A stretch of DNA of 64,000 nt from Dehalococcoidia bacterium (GTDB lineage: Bacteria > Chloroflexota > Dehalococcoidia > GIF9 > AB-539-J10). The stretch is from the NCBI GenBank assembly GCA_007129495.1, contig SKVJ01000057.1, positions 1 to 64,000 on the forward strand, given 5' to 3'. The position numbers were made by a program, and so were the translations under genes. The notes under the pieces were generated by a model. That model was not told the origin of the DNA. It did not search any database and worked only from the letters and a program-made list of their open reading frames with translations. Every line of letters begins with the position of its first letter. The first letter of the stretch is position 1. Of the stretch, positions 35,320 to 43,810 are shown one piece after another.

Positions 35320-36954
35320 ATGCATATCTCTGAGGTGATAGATGCGGCGACTGTAGAGCAACTGAATTCGTCTCTTGATAAGGCATTTGGCATGCAGGTG
35401 GTCTTGCTGGATACCAACGGTGCGTCGATTATCGATTATCCGAGAAATTGGCATCTTGACAGGGAGAATGTCCCGGTCGCCGCCACGGTGGGGCGTCATC
35501 GTACGGCGGATGACCCTGAAGTGGTGAAGGTCGCATGCGCTTCTGCCAGGTCCGCACCATCGGACTGCGGAATCGATTGTTTCTCCCACTCAGGCGTTCC
35601 GATTCATGTGGGTGAGCAGCAGATCGGAAGCTGGTACCTTAGGCGGTGCTCTTCAGATAACGGCAATGGAAAAGGGAGCGGGTCAAAGCTGTATACACAG
35701 GACACAGAGATAGCTGAGGAGGAGTCAGCCGCGCACGACAGTGCATTCGCAATCGTTTCGGCCACGATGCGACTCGTGACTGATATGGCCTCCAAGAATG
35801 TGCGTTCTGAGGAACAAGTACGCGAACATGCTGCCCTGGCCCTCAACGCGAGAAGGCAACACATTGCACTGGAACGAATCATCGACAGTGCACCTGTAGG
35901 CCTGGTTGAGGTGGATCGTAAGGGCCACATCATTTGGAGCAACCAGCAGGCACAGAGGTTAATGGGCTTCTACTTGGGTGAGGCATTCCTGTCAGGAACG
36001 CCGGCGGCCCGATATACGATCGACGGTATATATGAGGATGGTTCAGGCGGGCGTTATTTCAGTGTCGCCCGACGTCTCCTCAAAGGTGAGGCGGTGACCG
36101 ATATTCGGTGCGTCCTACGCAGGTCAGATGGCACCTCGCTCGGGTTGCGGATAGAGGCAGCACCCTCTCTTTCTCCGAAGGGACGGCTTGAGCGTGTGAC
36201 ATATTCGCTGCACGAGGATTTCCCGAGAAGATCGGAGCCAGGGGCTTCTGAGCCATCAGCAGATGAACGTCTTTCATTCCCCGGTGATATGGCTGATCAA
36301 TCCATTGCGAAACGTGTGGAAATCGCTGCCGATTTTGAGCGTAGTGTTATGAGCCCTCTTCAGAGCGCGTGGATTGAACTGGATTCACTGCGCTGGGACG
36401 AAAGTATTGCCGGTGAACCGATGGTGGCGGGTCGCCTCAATTCGGTCGCGTGTTTGCTTCACGAGGCCGCAGGCAATGCTGCAACGGTGTCCTCAAGGTG
36501 CTGGCCTCTTCTGTTTGATGATCTTGGGATTGGCTCAGCCATAGAGCGGAGACTCCGTGACCTGGAACAGCAGACCGGCCTGTCCTGGTCATTCGAGGAG
36601 CGAAATCAGGATGCATATGTATTGGAGCGTCCCCGACGAGCCGTGCTGTATCAGGTCGCAGAAGAACTACTGACTGCAGTCGCTGCAGATACTTGTCATG
36701 TCACCGTGGTACTGACGGCCAATAAGTATTACTGGCTGCTAACCATCTCTGTTCACGTCCACGAATCCGCGCCGTCACCATTTGGTGGGGCATTGACTGC
36801 ATTCGTGCGAGAGCAATTGCGGCCGCTGGGCGGCAGTCTCGAGACCGTGAGGAGCGATGATGGCGTGATCGATCAATGCGTGATCGTGCCCTCGACGCGA
36901 CACGATCTCTCCCTACTGCCAGTGTTGGAATTCTGCGGTGGATCAGACAGATAG
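35320..36954 (+). CDS. PocR-like/PAS sensor with a degenerate histidine-kinase core
   Basis: AGGAGG eight bases before this ATG fixes a 544-residue protein. Residues ~5-110 resemble the PocR ligand-binding domain, with the paired cysteine segment CGIDC (83-87) and the following FSHSGVPIHVGEQQIGSWYL. A PAS domain follows (~182-300, IDSAPVGLVEVDRKGHIIWSN). The C-terminal part (~335-525) aligns in layout with NarL-type kinases, including LLFDDLGIGSAIERRL and VLYQVAEELL, but the phospho-acceptor His is missing (FERSVMSPLQSAW) and the N and G boxes are not recognisable. It is probably a non-catalytic sensor or adaptor. A small CxxC protein and korAB lie downstream. Confidence 0.78.
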   Translation: MHISEVIDAATVEQLNSSLDKAFGMQVVLLDTNGASIIDYPRNWHLDRENVPVAATVGRHRTADDPEVVKVACASARSAPSDCGIDCFSHSGVPIHVGEQQIGSWYLRRCSSDNGNGKGSGSKLYTQDTEIAEEESAAHDSAFAIVSATMRLVTDMASKNVRSEEQVREHAALALNARRQHIALERIIDSAPVGLVEVDRKGHIIWSNQQAQRLMGFYLGEAFLSGTPAARYTIDGIYEDGSGGRYFSVARRLLKGEAVTDIRCVLRRSDGTSLGLRIEAAPSLSPKGRLERVTYSLHEDFPRRSEPGASEPSADERLSFPGDMADQSIAKRVEIAADFERSVMSPLQSAWIELDSLRWDESIAGEPMVAGRLNSVACLLHEAAGNAATVSSRCWPLLFDDLGIGSAIERRLRDLEQQTGLSWSFEERNQDAYVLERPRRAVLYQVAEELLTAVAADTCHVTVVLTANKYYWLLTISVHVHESAPSPFGGALTAFVREQLRPLGGSLETVRSDDGVIDQCVIVPSTRHDLSLLPVLEFCGGSDR

Positions 36955-37052
36955 ACTCATCCCGCACTCAAGCGAGGGCGGCCTATCTGCCGGTGAGGGA
37001 CATTGATTCATAGTTAGGGTTCGGAAAATCAATTCGAGGAGGAGGTGTCGAT

Positions 37053-37247
37053 ATGCTACCAAACAACACATACAACCTGATGGCGCAGATGGTTGAGGAA
37101 AGTCAGTCGATCTGGCGACTTAAGACCCACTACCAGCCGGAAGCAGGAGACTGCGATGAGTGTCTCACTTTCTGGAATAAGTTACTTGCCGAAAAGGAAC
37201 GGACCCTGGAAGAATTGCAGCGCCTCGTGAAGTCTCATTTGACGTAG
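37053..37247 (+). CDS. Small CxxC protein
   Basis: This 64-residue protein has a very strong ribosome site (GAGGAGGAGG) and sits 98 bases after the sensor gene. It is helical, with MAQMVEESQSIWRLKTHY at the start, a central GDCDECLTFW motif (two cysteines spaced CxxC) and a Lys/Glu-rich C-terminal helix. I recognise similar short proteins from Chloroflexota but know no function. The cysteines could bind metal or be redox-active and might serve the sensor or the oxidoreductase next door. Confidence 0.75.
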   Translation: MLPNNTYNLMAQMVEESQSIWRLKTHYQPEAGDCDECLTFWNKLLAEKERTLEELQRLVKSHLT

Positions 37248-37444
37248 AAGATACGCTCAGATACGGAACTGATGGGTCACTATACGGTCCCCTGACCATT
37301 AAGATGGTGGGCGCCGGGTGGAGTCGTGTTGTCGAGGATGCCGATTCTGGAGGCAGACTCCATCTGGCACACCTTCGTTCGCGTAACGTGGTTGTCGTCG
37401 AGATCGCCGCAGGCTCGATGAGAACCTACTGGGGTGGGCACTAG
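37247..37444 (+). pseudogene. Open reading frame without a start, overlapping the end of the small CxxC gene
   Basis: A frame shifted by -1 relative to the small gene stays open from an upstream TAA near 37184 to a TAG at 37442. From about 37247 it reads like a real protein, with segments LRYGTDGSLYGPLTIKMVG, RVVEDADSGGRLHLAHL and NVVVVEIAAGSMRTYWGGH. There is no ATG, GTG or TTG before codon ATG at 37304, and that one has no ribosome site. It may be the tail of a decayed gene or need an unusual start. No database match is claimed. Confidence 0.45.
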
Positions 37445-37649
37445 CAGCTTGAGTCAACGAGACGTTGGTCGGCGCAGATCACGTTTTCCCGGGCGGAGAT
37501 GTTCTGCATGCGCGTATCACCGGTTAAGATATTGAGGTCTTGCCTTTACGAAAGTTCGGGTGTGGTGATGACTGAGAGATAACGAGGCCCGTATGAGATT
37601 TCCGGGCTGGGAATCTCTAGTATGGACCGGTGACCTGCAGGGAGGATGC
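37445..37649. other. Intergenic region before korA
   Basis: This stretch holds no visible gene. It should contain the korA promoter; I cannot pick out a convincing -35/-10 pair. Confidence 0.4.
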
Positions 37650-39368
37650 ATGACCGAAGCAAGAATTATGATTGGTGGTGAAGCCGGACAGGGGGTGCAA
37701 TCGATCGGATTCGTCTTGTCCAAGATATTCGCCCGGGGCGGTTATTACGTTTATAGCGATCAGGATTACGAATCTCGAGTAAGGGGCGGACATAATTTCT
37801 TTCGCGTGCGCGTCAAGGATTCTGAGGTCGGTGCTATTGATGAATCCCTGGATATCCTTTTGGCTCTCAATCAGGAAAGCATCGATCTGCATCGAAAAGA
37901 GGTCGTGCCCGAAGGTGCGATCATCTTCGATCAGGAAAAGGTGTCAGACGTGCAAGGTGAAGGATTCTTTGGTGTCCCGCTGGGACACCTCGCTGAGCAG
38001 TCTGCCGGCAATAAGATAACGGCCAATACTGTGGCCTTAGGCGCCTGTCTTGGATTGTTGGGCTACGAACCTGAACCAGCCGAGGTCTTATTGAGTGAAG
38101 CCTTTAGCAGCGAAGCCAAAGACGCCAATATCAGAGCACTCCACGCGGGATACAGGTACATGAAGGAGAATGGGACTCGCGAGTTTCCTATCCAGTTGCG
38201 TCAACGAAGCAGACCTGAGGGTCTGTTACTTAACGGCAATGAAGCGCTGGCTTTGGGAGCCGTGGCAGCCGGCTGCAAGTTCATGTCTGCCTACCCGATG
38301 ACCCCGGCAAGCTCAATTCTCGAGTACATGGCATCGAAGGCGAAGGAGATGGACCTCGTGGTCTTGCAGCCGGAAGATGAGATAGCCGCAGTCCATATGG
38401 CCATTGGTGCCGGCTATGCCGGAGTGAGGGCGATGACCGCTACTTCAGGAAGCGGTTTCTGTCTTATGGTTGAGGGGTTTGGCCTTGCCGGACTGACCGA
38501 GACTCCCGTAGTAATCGTCGACGGACAGCGTCCGGGCCCTGCTGTAGGTCTGCCCACCAGAACAGAACAGGGTGACCTGCAGTTCGTGCTTAACGCGCAT
38601 CACGGAGACTTTCCCCGGGCGATACTCGCACCGTCAACTGTGGAGGAGGCATTCTACCTGACAGTCAAAGCATTCAATCTGGCAGAGAAATACCAGACGC
38701 CGGTGATAATACTGACCGATCATCTGCTGGCTACGTCGTACCAGACGGTGTCAAACTTCGACTTCCGAAAGGTGAGCATACAGAGAGGCGACCTCTATCA
38801 GGCCGGCGAAGGAAGCAATGCGGAGGAGTACCTGAGACATCGCGTTACCGACTCAGGGATTTCGCCGCGAGCATTTCCCGGATTGAGCGAGGCCTTGGTG
38901 GTGACGGATTCAGACGAGCACGGCGAAGGTGGACATCCCATCGAAGATGGTGGGATTCGTACGAGCCAAATGGACAAGCGGCTGCGCAAGTATCGTGGTC
39001 TGCGGGCGGATATCGCCGCGCCGGTAGTCTATGGTGATGGCAAACCGGAGGTTACGCTCATTAGCTGGGGGAGTACCTTCGGAGCAGTGCGTGAAGCTGT
39101 TGACATGCTCAATGCGGGTGAGATGCGGGTTAACATGCTCCATCTGAGCGAATTGTGGCCGTTCCCCGGCAAAGAGGTCGTTGAGGCGCTGAGCAACGGA
39201 CAGACAAGCTATGTCGTCGAAGGTAATGCCAGTGGACAGATGGCGCGTCTTCTCCGGGCTGAGACGGGCATCACCGTTACCGGGAAGATACTCAAGTACG
39301 ATGGCCGGCCCTTCACGCCGGGATATATAGTCGAGAAAGTGAACAAAGGGGAAGTGTCAACATGGTGA
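37650..39368 (+). CDS. korA: 2-oxoacid:ferredoxin oxidoreductase, fused gamma-alpha subunit
   Basis: GGGAGG before this ATG gives a 572-residue protein. Residues 1-190 form the gamma domain (MIGGEAGQGVQSIG, QDYESRVRGGHNFFRVR); residues ~200-572 form the alpha (pyrimidine-binding) domain with NEALALGAVAAGCKFMSAYPMTPASSI and LQPEDEIAAVHMAIGAGYAG. With KorB it oxidises a 2-oxoacid, commonly 2-oxoglutarate, to the acyl-CoA and reduces ferredoxin, or runs in reverse. The substrate is not decided by sequence. No delta ferredoxin subunit is present. It overlaps korB by seven bases. Confidence 0.92.
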   Translation: MTEARIMIGGEAGQGVQSIGFVLSKIFARGGYYVYSDQDYESRVRGGHNFFRVRVKDSEVGAIDESLDILLALNQESIDLHRKEVVPEGAIIFDQEKVSDVQGEGFFGVPLGHLAEQSAGNKITANTVALGACLGLLGYEPEPAEVLLSEAFSSEAKDANIRALHAGYRYMKENGTREFPIQLRQRSRPEGLLLNGNEALALGAVAAGCKFMSAYPMTPASSILEYMASKAKEMDLVVLQPEDEIAAVHMAIGAGYAGVRAMTATSGSGFCLMVEGFGLAGLTETPVVIVDGQRPGPAVGLPTRTEQGDLQFVLNAHHGDFPRAILAPSTVEEAFYLTVKAFNLAEKYQTPVIILTDHLLATSYQTVSNFDFRKVSIQRGDLYQAGEGSNAEEYLRHRVTDSGISPRAFPGLSEALVVTDSDEHGEGGHPIEDGGIRTSQMDKRLRKYRGLRADIAAPVVYGDGKPEVTLISWGSTFGAVREAVDMLNAGEMRVNMLHLSELWPFPGKEVVEALSNGQTSYVVEGNASGQMARLLRAETGITVTGKILKYDGRPFTPGYIVEKVNKGEVSTW

Positions 39369-40216
39369 CTATGGAGCATTATGCCGGACTGCAACCAGCC
39401 TGGTGTCCCGGGTGTGGGAACTTCGGCGTCCTGCGCGGCGTGAACAAAGCTCTGGTGGAGTTGGGTCTGAAGCCACACGAGGTGTTGATGGTCTCGGGAA
39501 TCGGCCAGGCGGGGAAGCTGCCTCACTACTCCAAGGCGAACGTGTTCAATTCGTTGCATGGCAGATCACTGCCAGTGGCCATCGGAGCCAAGCTGGCCAA
39601 TAGTGGGCTTGTGGTAATTGCGGTAGGTGGTGACGGTGATGGTTATGGAGAAGGAGGGAATCATTTCCTTCATGCTATGCGCCGCAACCATGACATAACC
39701 TACATGGTGCACAATAATCAGGTATATGGACTGACCAAGGGACAGGCATCACCCACCAGCGATGAAGGCTTCATCACCAAGACGACTCCCGAAGGAGCTG
39801 TCTCGGCACTCAACCCACTGGGGCTTGCGCTGGCAGGAGGCGCCTCGTTCATCGCTCGAAGCTTCGCCGGGGATATAGATCATCTCGCCAGGATGATTCA
39901 GGAGGGGATCAAGCACAAAGGATTCTCGCTCATCGATGTACTTCAACCGTGCGTCACATTCAATAAGAAGAACACATTCCAGTGGTATGGCGAAAGGGTA
40001 TATAAGCTGGATGAGGAGGGAAATTACGATCCAACTGACAAGCGGCAAGTCAGGGCTAAGGCTGAGGAATGGGGCGATCGGATACCTTTGGGGATCATCT
40101 ACAGAGATGACCGAGTCAGCTTCGAGGAAAGGCAGCCCGCATTGAAGAAAGGGGCATTGGTGAGCCAGGAGATTGACAGCCTGCGGGCTAAGGCACTAGT
40201 GGAAGCGTTCCGCTAG
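39362..40216 (+). CDS. korB: 2-oxoacid:ferredoxin oxidoreductase, beta subunit
   Basis: This 284-residue subunit binds thiamine diphosphate and an Fe-S cluster. The N-terminal PAWCPGCGNFGVL supplies the conserved CxxC, GIGQAGKLPHY is family-typical and VGGDGDGYGEGGNH is the TPP/Mg motif. A further Cys occurs in LQPCVTFNKKNT, where the beta subunits place a cluster ligand. An ATG three codons later is an alternative start. The next gene encodes superoxide reductase, so the locus joins an oxygen-sensitive enzyme with oxygen defence. Confidence 0.92.
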   Translation: MVTMEHYAGLQPAWCPGCGNFGVLRGVNKALVELGLKPHEVLMVSGIGQAGKLPHYSKANVFNSLHGRSLPVAIGAKLANSGLVVIAVGGDGDGYGEGGNHFLHAMRRNHDITYMVHNNQVYGLTKGQASPTSDEGFITKTTPEGAVSALNPLGLALAGGASFIARSFAGDIDHLARMIQEGIKHKGFSLIDVLQPCVTFNKKNTFQWYGERVYKLDEEGNYDPTDKRQVRAKAEEWGDRIPLGIIYRDDRVSFEERQPALKKGALVSQEIDSLRAKALVEAFR

Positions 40217-40394
40217 TTGAGTCGTCGCCCCCAGCCCCGAGGAGCAGTGCTGATGGTGCACAGTGCGTTTCGGCAGACGGTGCATAACACTTCGGTATTG
40301 CAGTTCAGTTGATCAGGTGGCAAGTCAGCAACTCGGTCCTGCGATGTCAGGAAAACGATAAGCGCTATTAAAAGTGTATTGGAGGAAATAGAGG

Positions 40395-40790
40395 ATGAAG
40401 CAATTTGGAGAATTCTTTCAGACGGCTGATTGGAAGACGGAGAAGCATGTTCCGGTAATCGAGTGCCCGGATCGCGTGAAGGCCGATGAGATGTTCCCTG
40501 TCAAAGCCAGCCTTGGCAAGGAGGTAGCACATCCCAATACCACTGCGCACCATATTCGCTGGATCTCAGTCTATTTTCACCCGGAGGGGGAGAAGTTTCC
40601 GTATCAGATAGGTCACTTCGAGTTCTCTGCTCACGGAGAATCCACCGACGGCGCGGATACCAGTTCGGTCTACACTCACCACGAGATAAGTTTGTCGATG
40701 AAGACAGGTAAGCCGGGAACTCTTTATTCCACCGCACTATGCAACATACACGGCCTGTGGAGGTTTGAGAAAGAAATAGCTATCGGCTGA
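40395..40790 (+). CDS. Superoxide reductase (neelaredoxin type)
   Basis: The 131-residue protein reduces superoxide to hydrogen peroxide at a mononuclear iron centre. It has the class II signature: Glu-Lys-His in KTEKHVPVI, HPNTTAHHIRWI, and the C-terminal CNIHGLWRFEKEI with the Cys and His ligands. There is no N-terminal desulforedoxin domain, which sets it apart from two-centre desulfoferrodoxin. GGAGG is upstream. It suits an organism facing low oxygen and follows korAB by 178 bases. Confidence 0.9.
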   Translation: MKQFGEFFQTADWKTEKHVPVIECPDRVKADEMFPVKASLGKEVAHPNTTAHHIRWISVYFHPEGEKFPYQIGHFEFSAHGESTDGADTSSVYTHHEISLSMKTGKPGTLYSTALCNIHGLWRFEKEIAIG

Positions 40791-41190
40791 GCCTGTCGGC
40801 GCAAGTTCGGGAGTGGTTTAGATGATGAACTTCCAGGCGCGTGCCTGTGTGGCGGGCGATGATACTGGGATGTCGGAATCATAACCAGGGAAATGTGGGG
40901 GGCTTTCCTCATACAGAATTTCTGTTGGGGGAGGCCCCTGGTGCTGTACGATTCATGTGTGCGGAGTCATCGGTCATTCCGCCACCGAAGAGGGGACACA
41001 GTCAGGTAGACTGCATCCTCTTGGACACTGGGCGACACCTGCCTGTGGGTTCCCGCGACACATTCTCAGATGACGTTTAGCACAGGCGCGCCATCTCCGG
41101 CACTCGTCGTGGTGGGGACGTCCGAAATCAGCACTCTCTTGCAGTCGCTCCAGGGTCCGGGCCAATCGTCCCGTCCCTGGACCCACTGCC
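40791..41190. other. Convergent intergenic region, 400 bases
   Basis: This gap lies between the superoxide-reductase stop and the cyclophilin stop on the other strand. It holds a 13-base palindrome ACAGAA-T-TTCTGT near 40915-40927 and a GC-rich hairpin at 41149-41181, listed separately. No gene is evident. Confidence 0.5.
41149..41181 (-). terminator. GC-rich hairpin after the cyclophilin gene
   Basis: TCCAGGG and CCCTGGA enclose an inner GGG/CCC pair, ten bases downstream of the cyclophilin stop on the minus strand. The position suits a 3'-end structure, but no T-run follows, so it may protect or end the message by a route other than simple intrinsic termination. Confidence 0.35.
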
Positions 41191-41757
41191 CTACGATTCT
41201 GTGATTCGTATTGCCGTAATCACGTCGCCCTGCTCGATCTGCTGAAGGACGTCCATTCCTTCGACAAGTTGACCGAATACGGTGTGGTTGCCATCGAGAT
41301 GTGGCTGAGGACTGTATGTAATGAAGAACTGGGAGCCATTGGTGTTCGGGCCGGCGTTCGCCATGGAGAGTGCACCGGCTCCATGCCCGAGGTCGGTTAT
41401 CTCATCTTCGAACTGGTAGCCTGGACCACCTGCGCCTGTTCCTGTAGGATCTCCGCCCTGTACCATGAAGTCAGGAATCACGCGGTGAAAGGTGACGCCA
41501 TCGTAGAAACCCTCTCTTGCGAGAAAAACAAAGTTGTTCACTGTGATGGGAGCGTCAGCTGCGAATAACTCGCAGATAAGGTTACCGCGGTTGGTTTGAA
41601 TGGTGGCTGTGTAGGACCTCCCGGTATCAATAGTCATCGGTGGTGGTGCATCGTATGTCAACATTGCGTCCTCCTCTGTCGCTGTGCATGCGGCAAAAGT
41701 GTATGTGAACGCAATCACTACGGCTAATGCTGCGAATCGAATAAACCTGCTCGTCAC
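41191..41757 (-). CDS. Lipoprotein peptidyl-prolyl isomerase (cyclophilin)
   Basis: A GTG with AAGGAG nine bases upstream gives 188 residues. The N-terminus is a lipoprotein signal ending at Cys24 (FAAC), followed by a short linker and a cyclophilin domain with [27 protein letters not shown] and HTVFGQL. These keep the active-site Arg and Phe/Gln residues. It should act on folding outside the membrane. It lies 182 bases after the DUF2273 gene, in the same direction as the Asp23 operon. Confidence 0.88.
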   Translation of the reverse strand: MTSRFIRFAALAVVIAFTYTFAACTATEEDAMLTYDAPPPMTIDTGRSYTATIQTNRGNLICELFAADAPITVNNFVFLAREGFYDGVTFHRVIPDFMVQGGDPTGTGAGGPGYQFEDEITDLGHGAGALSMANAGPNTNGSQFFITYSPQPHLDGNHTVFGQLVEGMDVLQQIEQGDVITAIRITES

Positions 41758-41939
41758 GTCTTGAGACTCCTTTCGTTGTGATGGAAGACTACGGAAGAAC
41801 TCGCTCTCAAATGGCGAACCGTCGCCCAGTCCGGTCATATGCCCGTTCGGAGAGTCATGCCCGGACATAGTGAAACGCAGAAGGTTATTATCGCTATGAG
41901 GCACCCATGGCACTTGCAAATGACCAGCGCACACCCACT

Positions 41940-42143
41940 TCAGTCGCGAGTCCTCCGTCCCCGCTCTGACCGAAAGCGTTCGTAAGCATCGAGGAGATCG
42001 ATCTCTCCAAGATACACCTTGGCCACGAACCAGCCTATCAGCCCACATAGAACGACCCCAAGGAATGCTGCGAATCCGAGCCACGCGATAATTATGCCCG
42101 CAATCAGGCCTCCAAGGATACCCATCAATTTCGGATGCATCAT
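41940..42143 (-). CDS. DUF2273-like small membrane protein
   Basis: This 67-residue protein has two adjoining hydrophobic segments ([20 protein letters not shown] and [14 protein letters not shown]) and an amphipathic acidic/basic tail ([24 protein letters not shown]). Short proteins of this kind accompany Asp23 and AmaP in many Gram-positives. It lies 16 bases after the amaP-like gene. Confidence 0.75.
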   Translation of the reverse strand: MMHPKLMGILGGLIAGIIIAWLGFAAFLGVVLCGLIGWFVAKVYLGEIDLLDAYERFRSERGRRTRD

Positions 42144-42159
42144 GATTGGTCCACTCCCA

Positions 42160-42732
42160 TCACCTTACCGAAACGTGCCCACGCTTATCGGCTTGATACT
42201 TGAACTTCACATCGATGCGGGCCACAGAAAGTCCGGTTAGTTGCTGGATGGCCTCGCGCACCTTCACTCTCATCTCGGGATTGATCTCCAGGAGATTGGA
42301 GCCCAAAGAGACTCGGGCGTTGCAGCGGATCCTCAGACCATCCTGCCGCTCGCGGATGATGCAGTGAACGTCACGGACACCGTGAATGGCTTCTCCAGTA
42401 CGTTCTGCCAGAAGACAAAGGCTGTCGTTTTCTATAGTGGCTATCCCTTTCTCTGTCACACTGAGCGTATGTACCATTGTCTCACGCAGCGGCGTGATCT
42501 CCGCGATAAGCAGAGCGAACATTCCAGCGGCTACAATGGCGGCTAGGGCAATGATAGCGACCATTGTGGCTCCGGGGGCCTCAGCGGCCGTCTGCAGTTG
42601 TGGTTGAAACCAACCCATTAGTATGTCGGACGGCCAAGCCTGAATCGTCACTCCGATAGTAACTATAGCCCCGACCAGAACCGCCAGGGCGGCTACTATG
42701 GCCAGCATCCGGTTGAACACCGAGATTATCAT
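42160..42732 (-). CDS. amaP: AmaP-like alkaline-shock membrane anchor
   Basis: This 190-residue protein has two transmembrane segments (~8-30 and ~58-80) and a C-terminal domain related to Asp23 (EKGIATIENDSLCLLAERTGEAIHGV, with VREAIQQLTGLSVARIDVKFKY). In Staphylococcus AmaP tethers Asp23 to the membrane. The order Asp23, AmaP, DUF2273 supports the same complex here. Its divergence from the staphylococcal protein is large. Confidence 0.78.
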   Translation of the reverse strand: MIISVFNRMLAIVAALAVLVGAIVTIGVTIQAWPSDILMGWFQPQLQTAAEAPGATMVAIIALAAIVAAGMFALLIAEITPLRETMVHTLSVTEKGIATIENDSLCLLAERTGEAIHGVRDVHCIIRERQDGLRIRCNARVSLGSNLLEINPEMRVKVREAIQQLTGLSVARIDVKFKYQADKRGHVSVR

Positions 42733-42819
42733 CTCGCGCCTCCGCTGTTCTCAGGCGTTTCCTCTATCAAGATACTCAACCCACTCTGGCGGTGTGATGC
42801 CGTTCATCCACACCGTTGT

Positions 42820-43215
42820 CTACTGGACCTTGGGCTGTGGCTTCTGGGGCTGGACATCTATCCCCACGACGCGGATATTGATTTCTTTGGCGATCAATCC
42901 GGTGAATTCCAGGAGCCGAGCCGCGACCTTCTTTCGGACCTCGTTGATTATGCTGGGAATACTGTAGCCATAGTGTACGTTCAATTGCAGATCGACAATA
43001 CACTCGCGCTTTCCGACTTCAACGGTGACGCCGGATCTGGCTTTCTCGGCTGCATCGGCGTACCATCCAGTGAGAGCCCTGCGTACTGTACTGCGACCAA
43101 GGTTGCCGACCCCGGGAATCTCCTGCGCGGCCATACCGGCGATGGACGCAACCACTTCATCACCGATGATCGTCTCGCCGACGAACCCGTGCTCGGGCTT
43201 TCTTTCCTCTGCCAT
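42820..43215 (-). CDS. Asp23/Gls24 envelope stress protein
   Basis: GGGAGG seven bases before this ATG sets a 131-residue product. It matches Asp23/Gls24 with GETIIGDEVVASIAGMAAQEIPGV, GVTVEVGKRECIVDLQLNVHYGYSIPSIINEVRKKV and INIRVVGIDVQ. These proteins form membrane-near filaments or patches in cell-envelope stress. It is the first gene of a short leftward operon. Downstream, after 87 bases, lies amaP. Confidence 0.9.
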   Translation of the reverse strand: MAEERKPEHGFVGETIIGDEVVASIAGMAAQEIPGVGNLGRSTVRRALTGWYADAAEKARSGVTVEVGKRECIVDLQLNVHYGYSIPSIINEVRKKVAARLLEFTGLIAKEINIRVVGIDVQPQKPQPKVQ

Positions 43216-43810
43216 ATCCTGACCTCCCTGTTGATTTGTGTCTGCGGTCTGCACCAAGGCGCTCGCAAGACAACCATTATGCCACACAATAAGCATTACG
43301 CCGGGAATACCAGGAAATCCGCTCAGGAGATCTCTTCACCAATTCCTCTCCGATTCATCCATCCCTGCCGGAGGAGAGTCTGGTGAAACTGCGGCTCCGT
43401 CTGGTCCTGTAGCCAGTTTAGTCTGAGGCACAGACCATGTCAAGGAGTATAAACATGAGTGTAAAGAACTGCCAGCTCATGTCGGATGGTCTGCGTCGCT
43501 TGTTCACGTGGAATCCTGCGGGCTCCATGTCCGGTCGGCCGCCAATGTGAGTACGATCGAAGCGAATGAGTCGAGTGCCAAGACCAGTTGCCACATTCAG
43601 GCCTGATGGTGTGCCTTCCTGCTTGACTGGGCACACACAAATTGTATCTCTTCTCACATTGTTTGGTGCCCGGGTCAAACTTCCAGGTGCAGTGGTTAGA
43701 GATAATTCCATGCGGCCACCGAATGGCTGATGATCCTTAGCGATAGGATATCCCGCCACAACTCGACAAACTCCAGTCCGGATCAAGGTCAAGTGACGCA
43801 CCTGTTTCTT
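43216..43810. other. Intergenic region, 595 bases
   Basis: This gap lies between the Asp23 gene and the 3' end of an MFS gene. A minus-strand frame of about 127 codons (43418-43801) is present, but its third-position base use is mixed and it has no ribosome site, so it is not called. A CATAAT box near 43268 on the minus strand may belong to an Asp23 promoter. Confidence 0.45.

Noticed and set aside
37184-37304. Programmed -1 frameshift joining the small CxxC protein to the following frame
   Set aside because: The overlap holds no slippery heptamer; GAAAAG has only four A residues and tRNA re-pairing would be poor. A remnant or separate gene is simpler.
43418-43801. Possible 127-residue minus-strand gene in the gap before the MFS gene
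   Set aside because: It begins with GTG without a ribosome site, third-position base use is mixed and no domain is visible.
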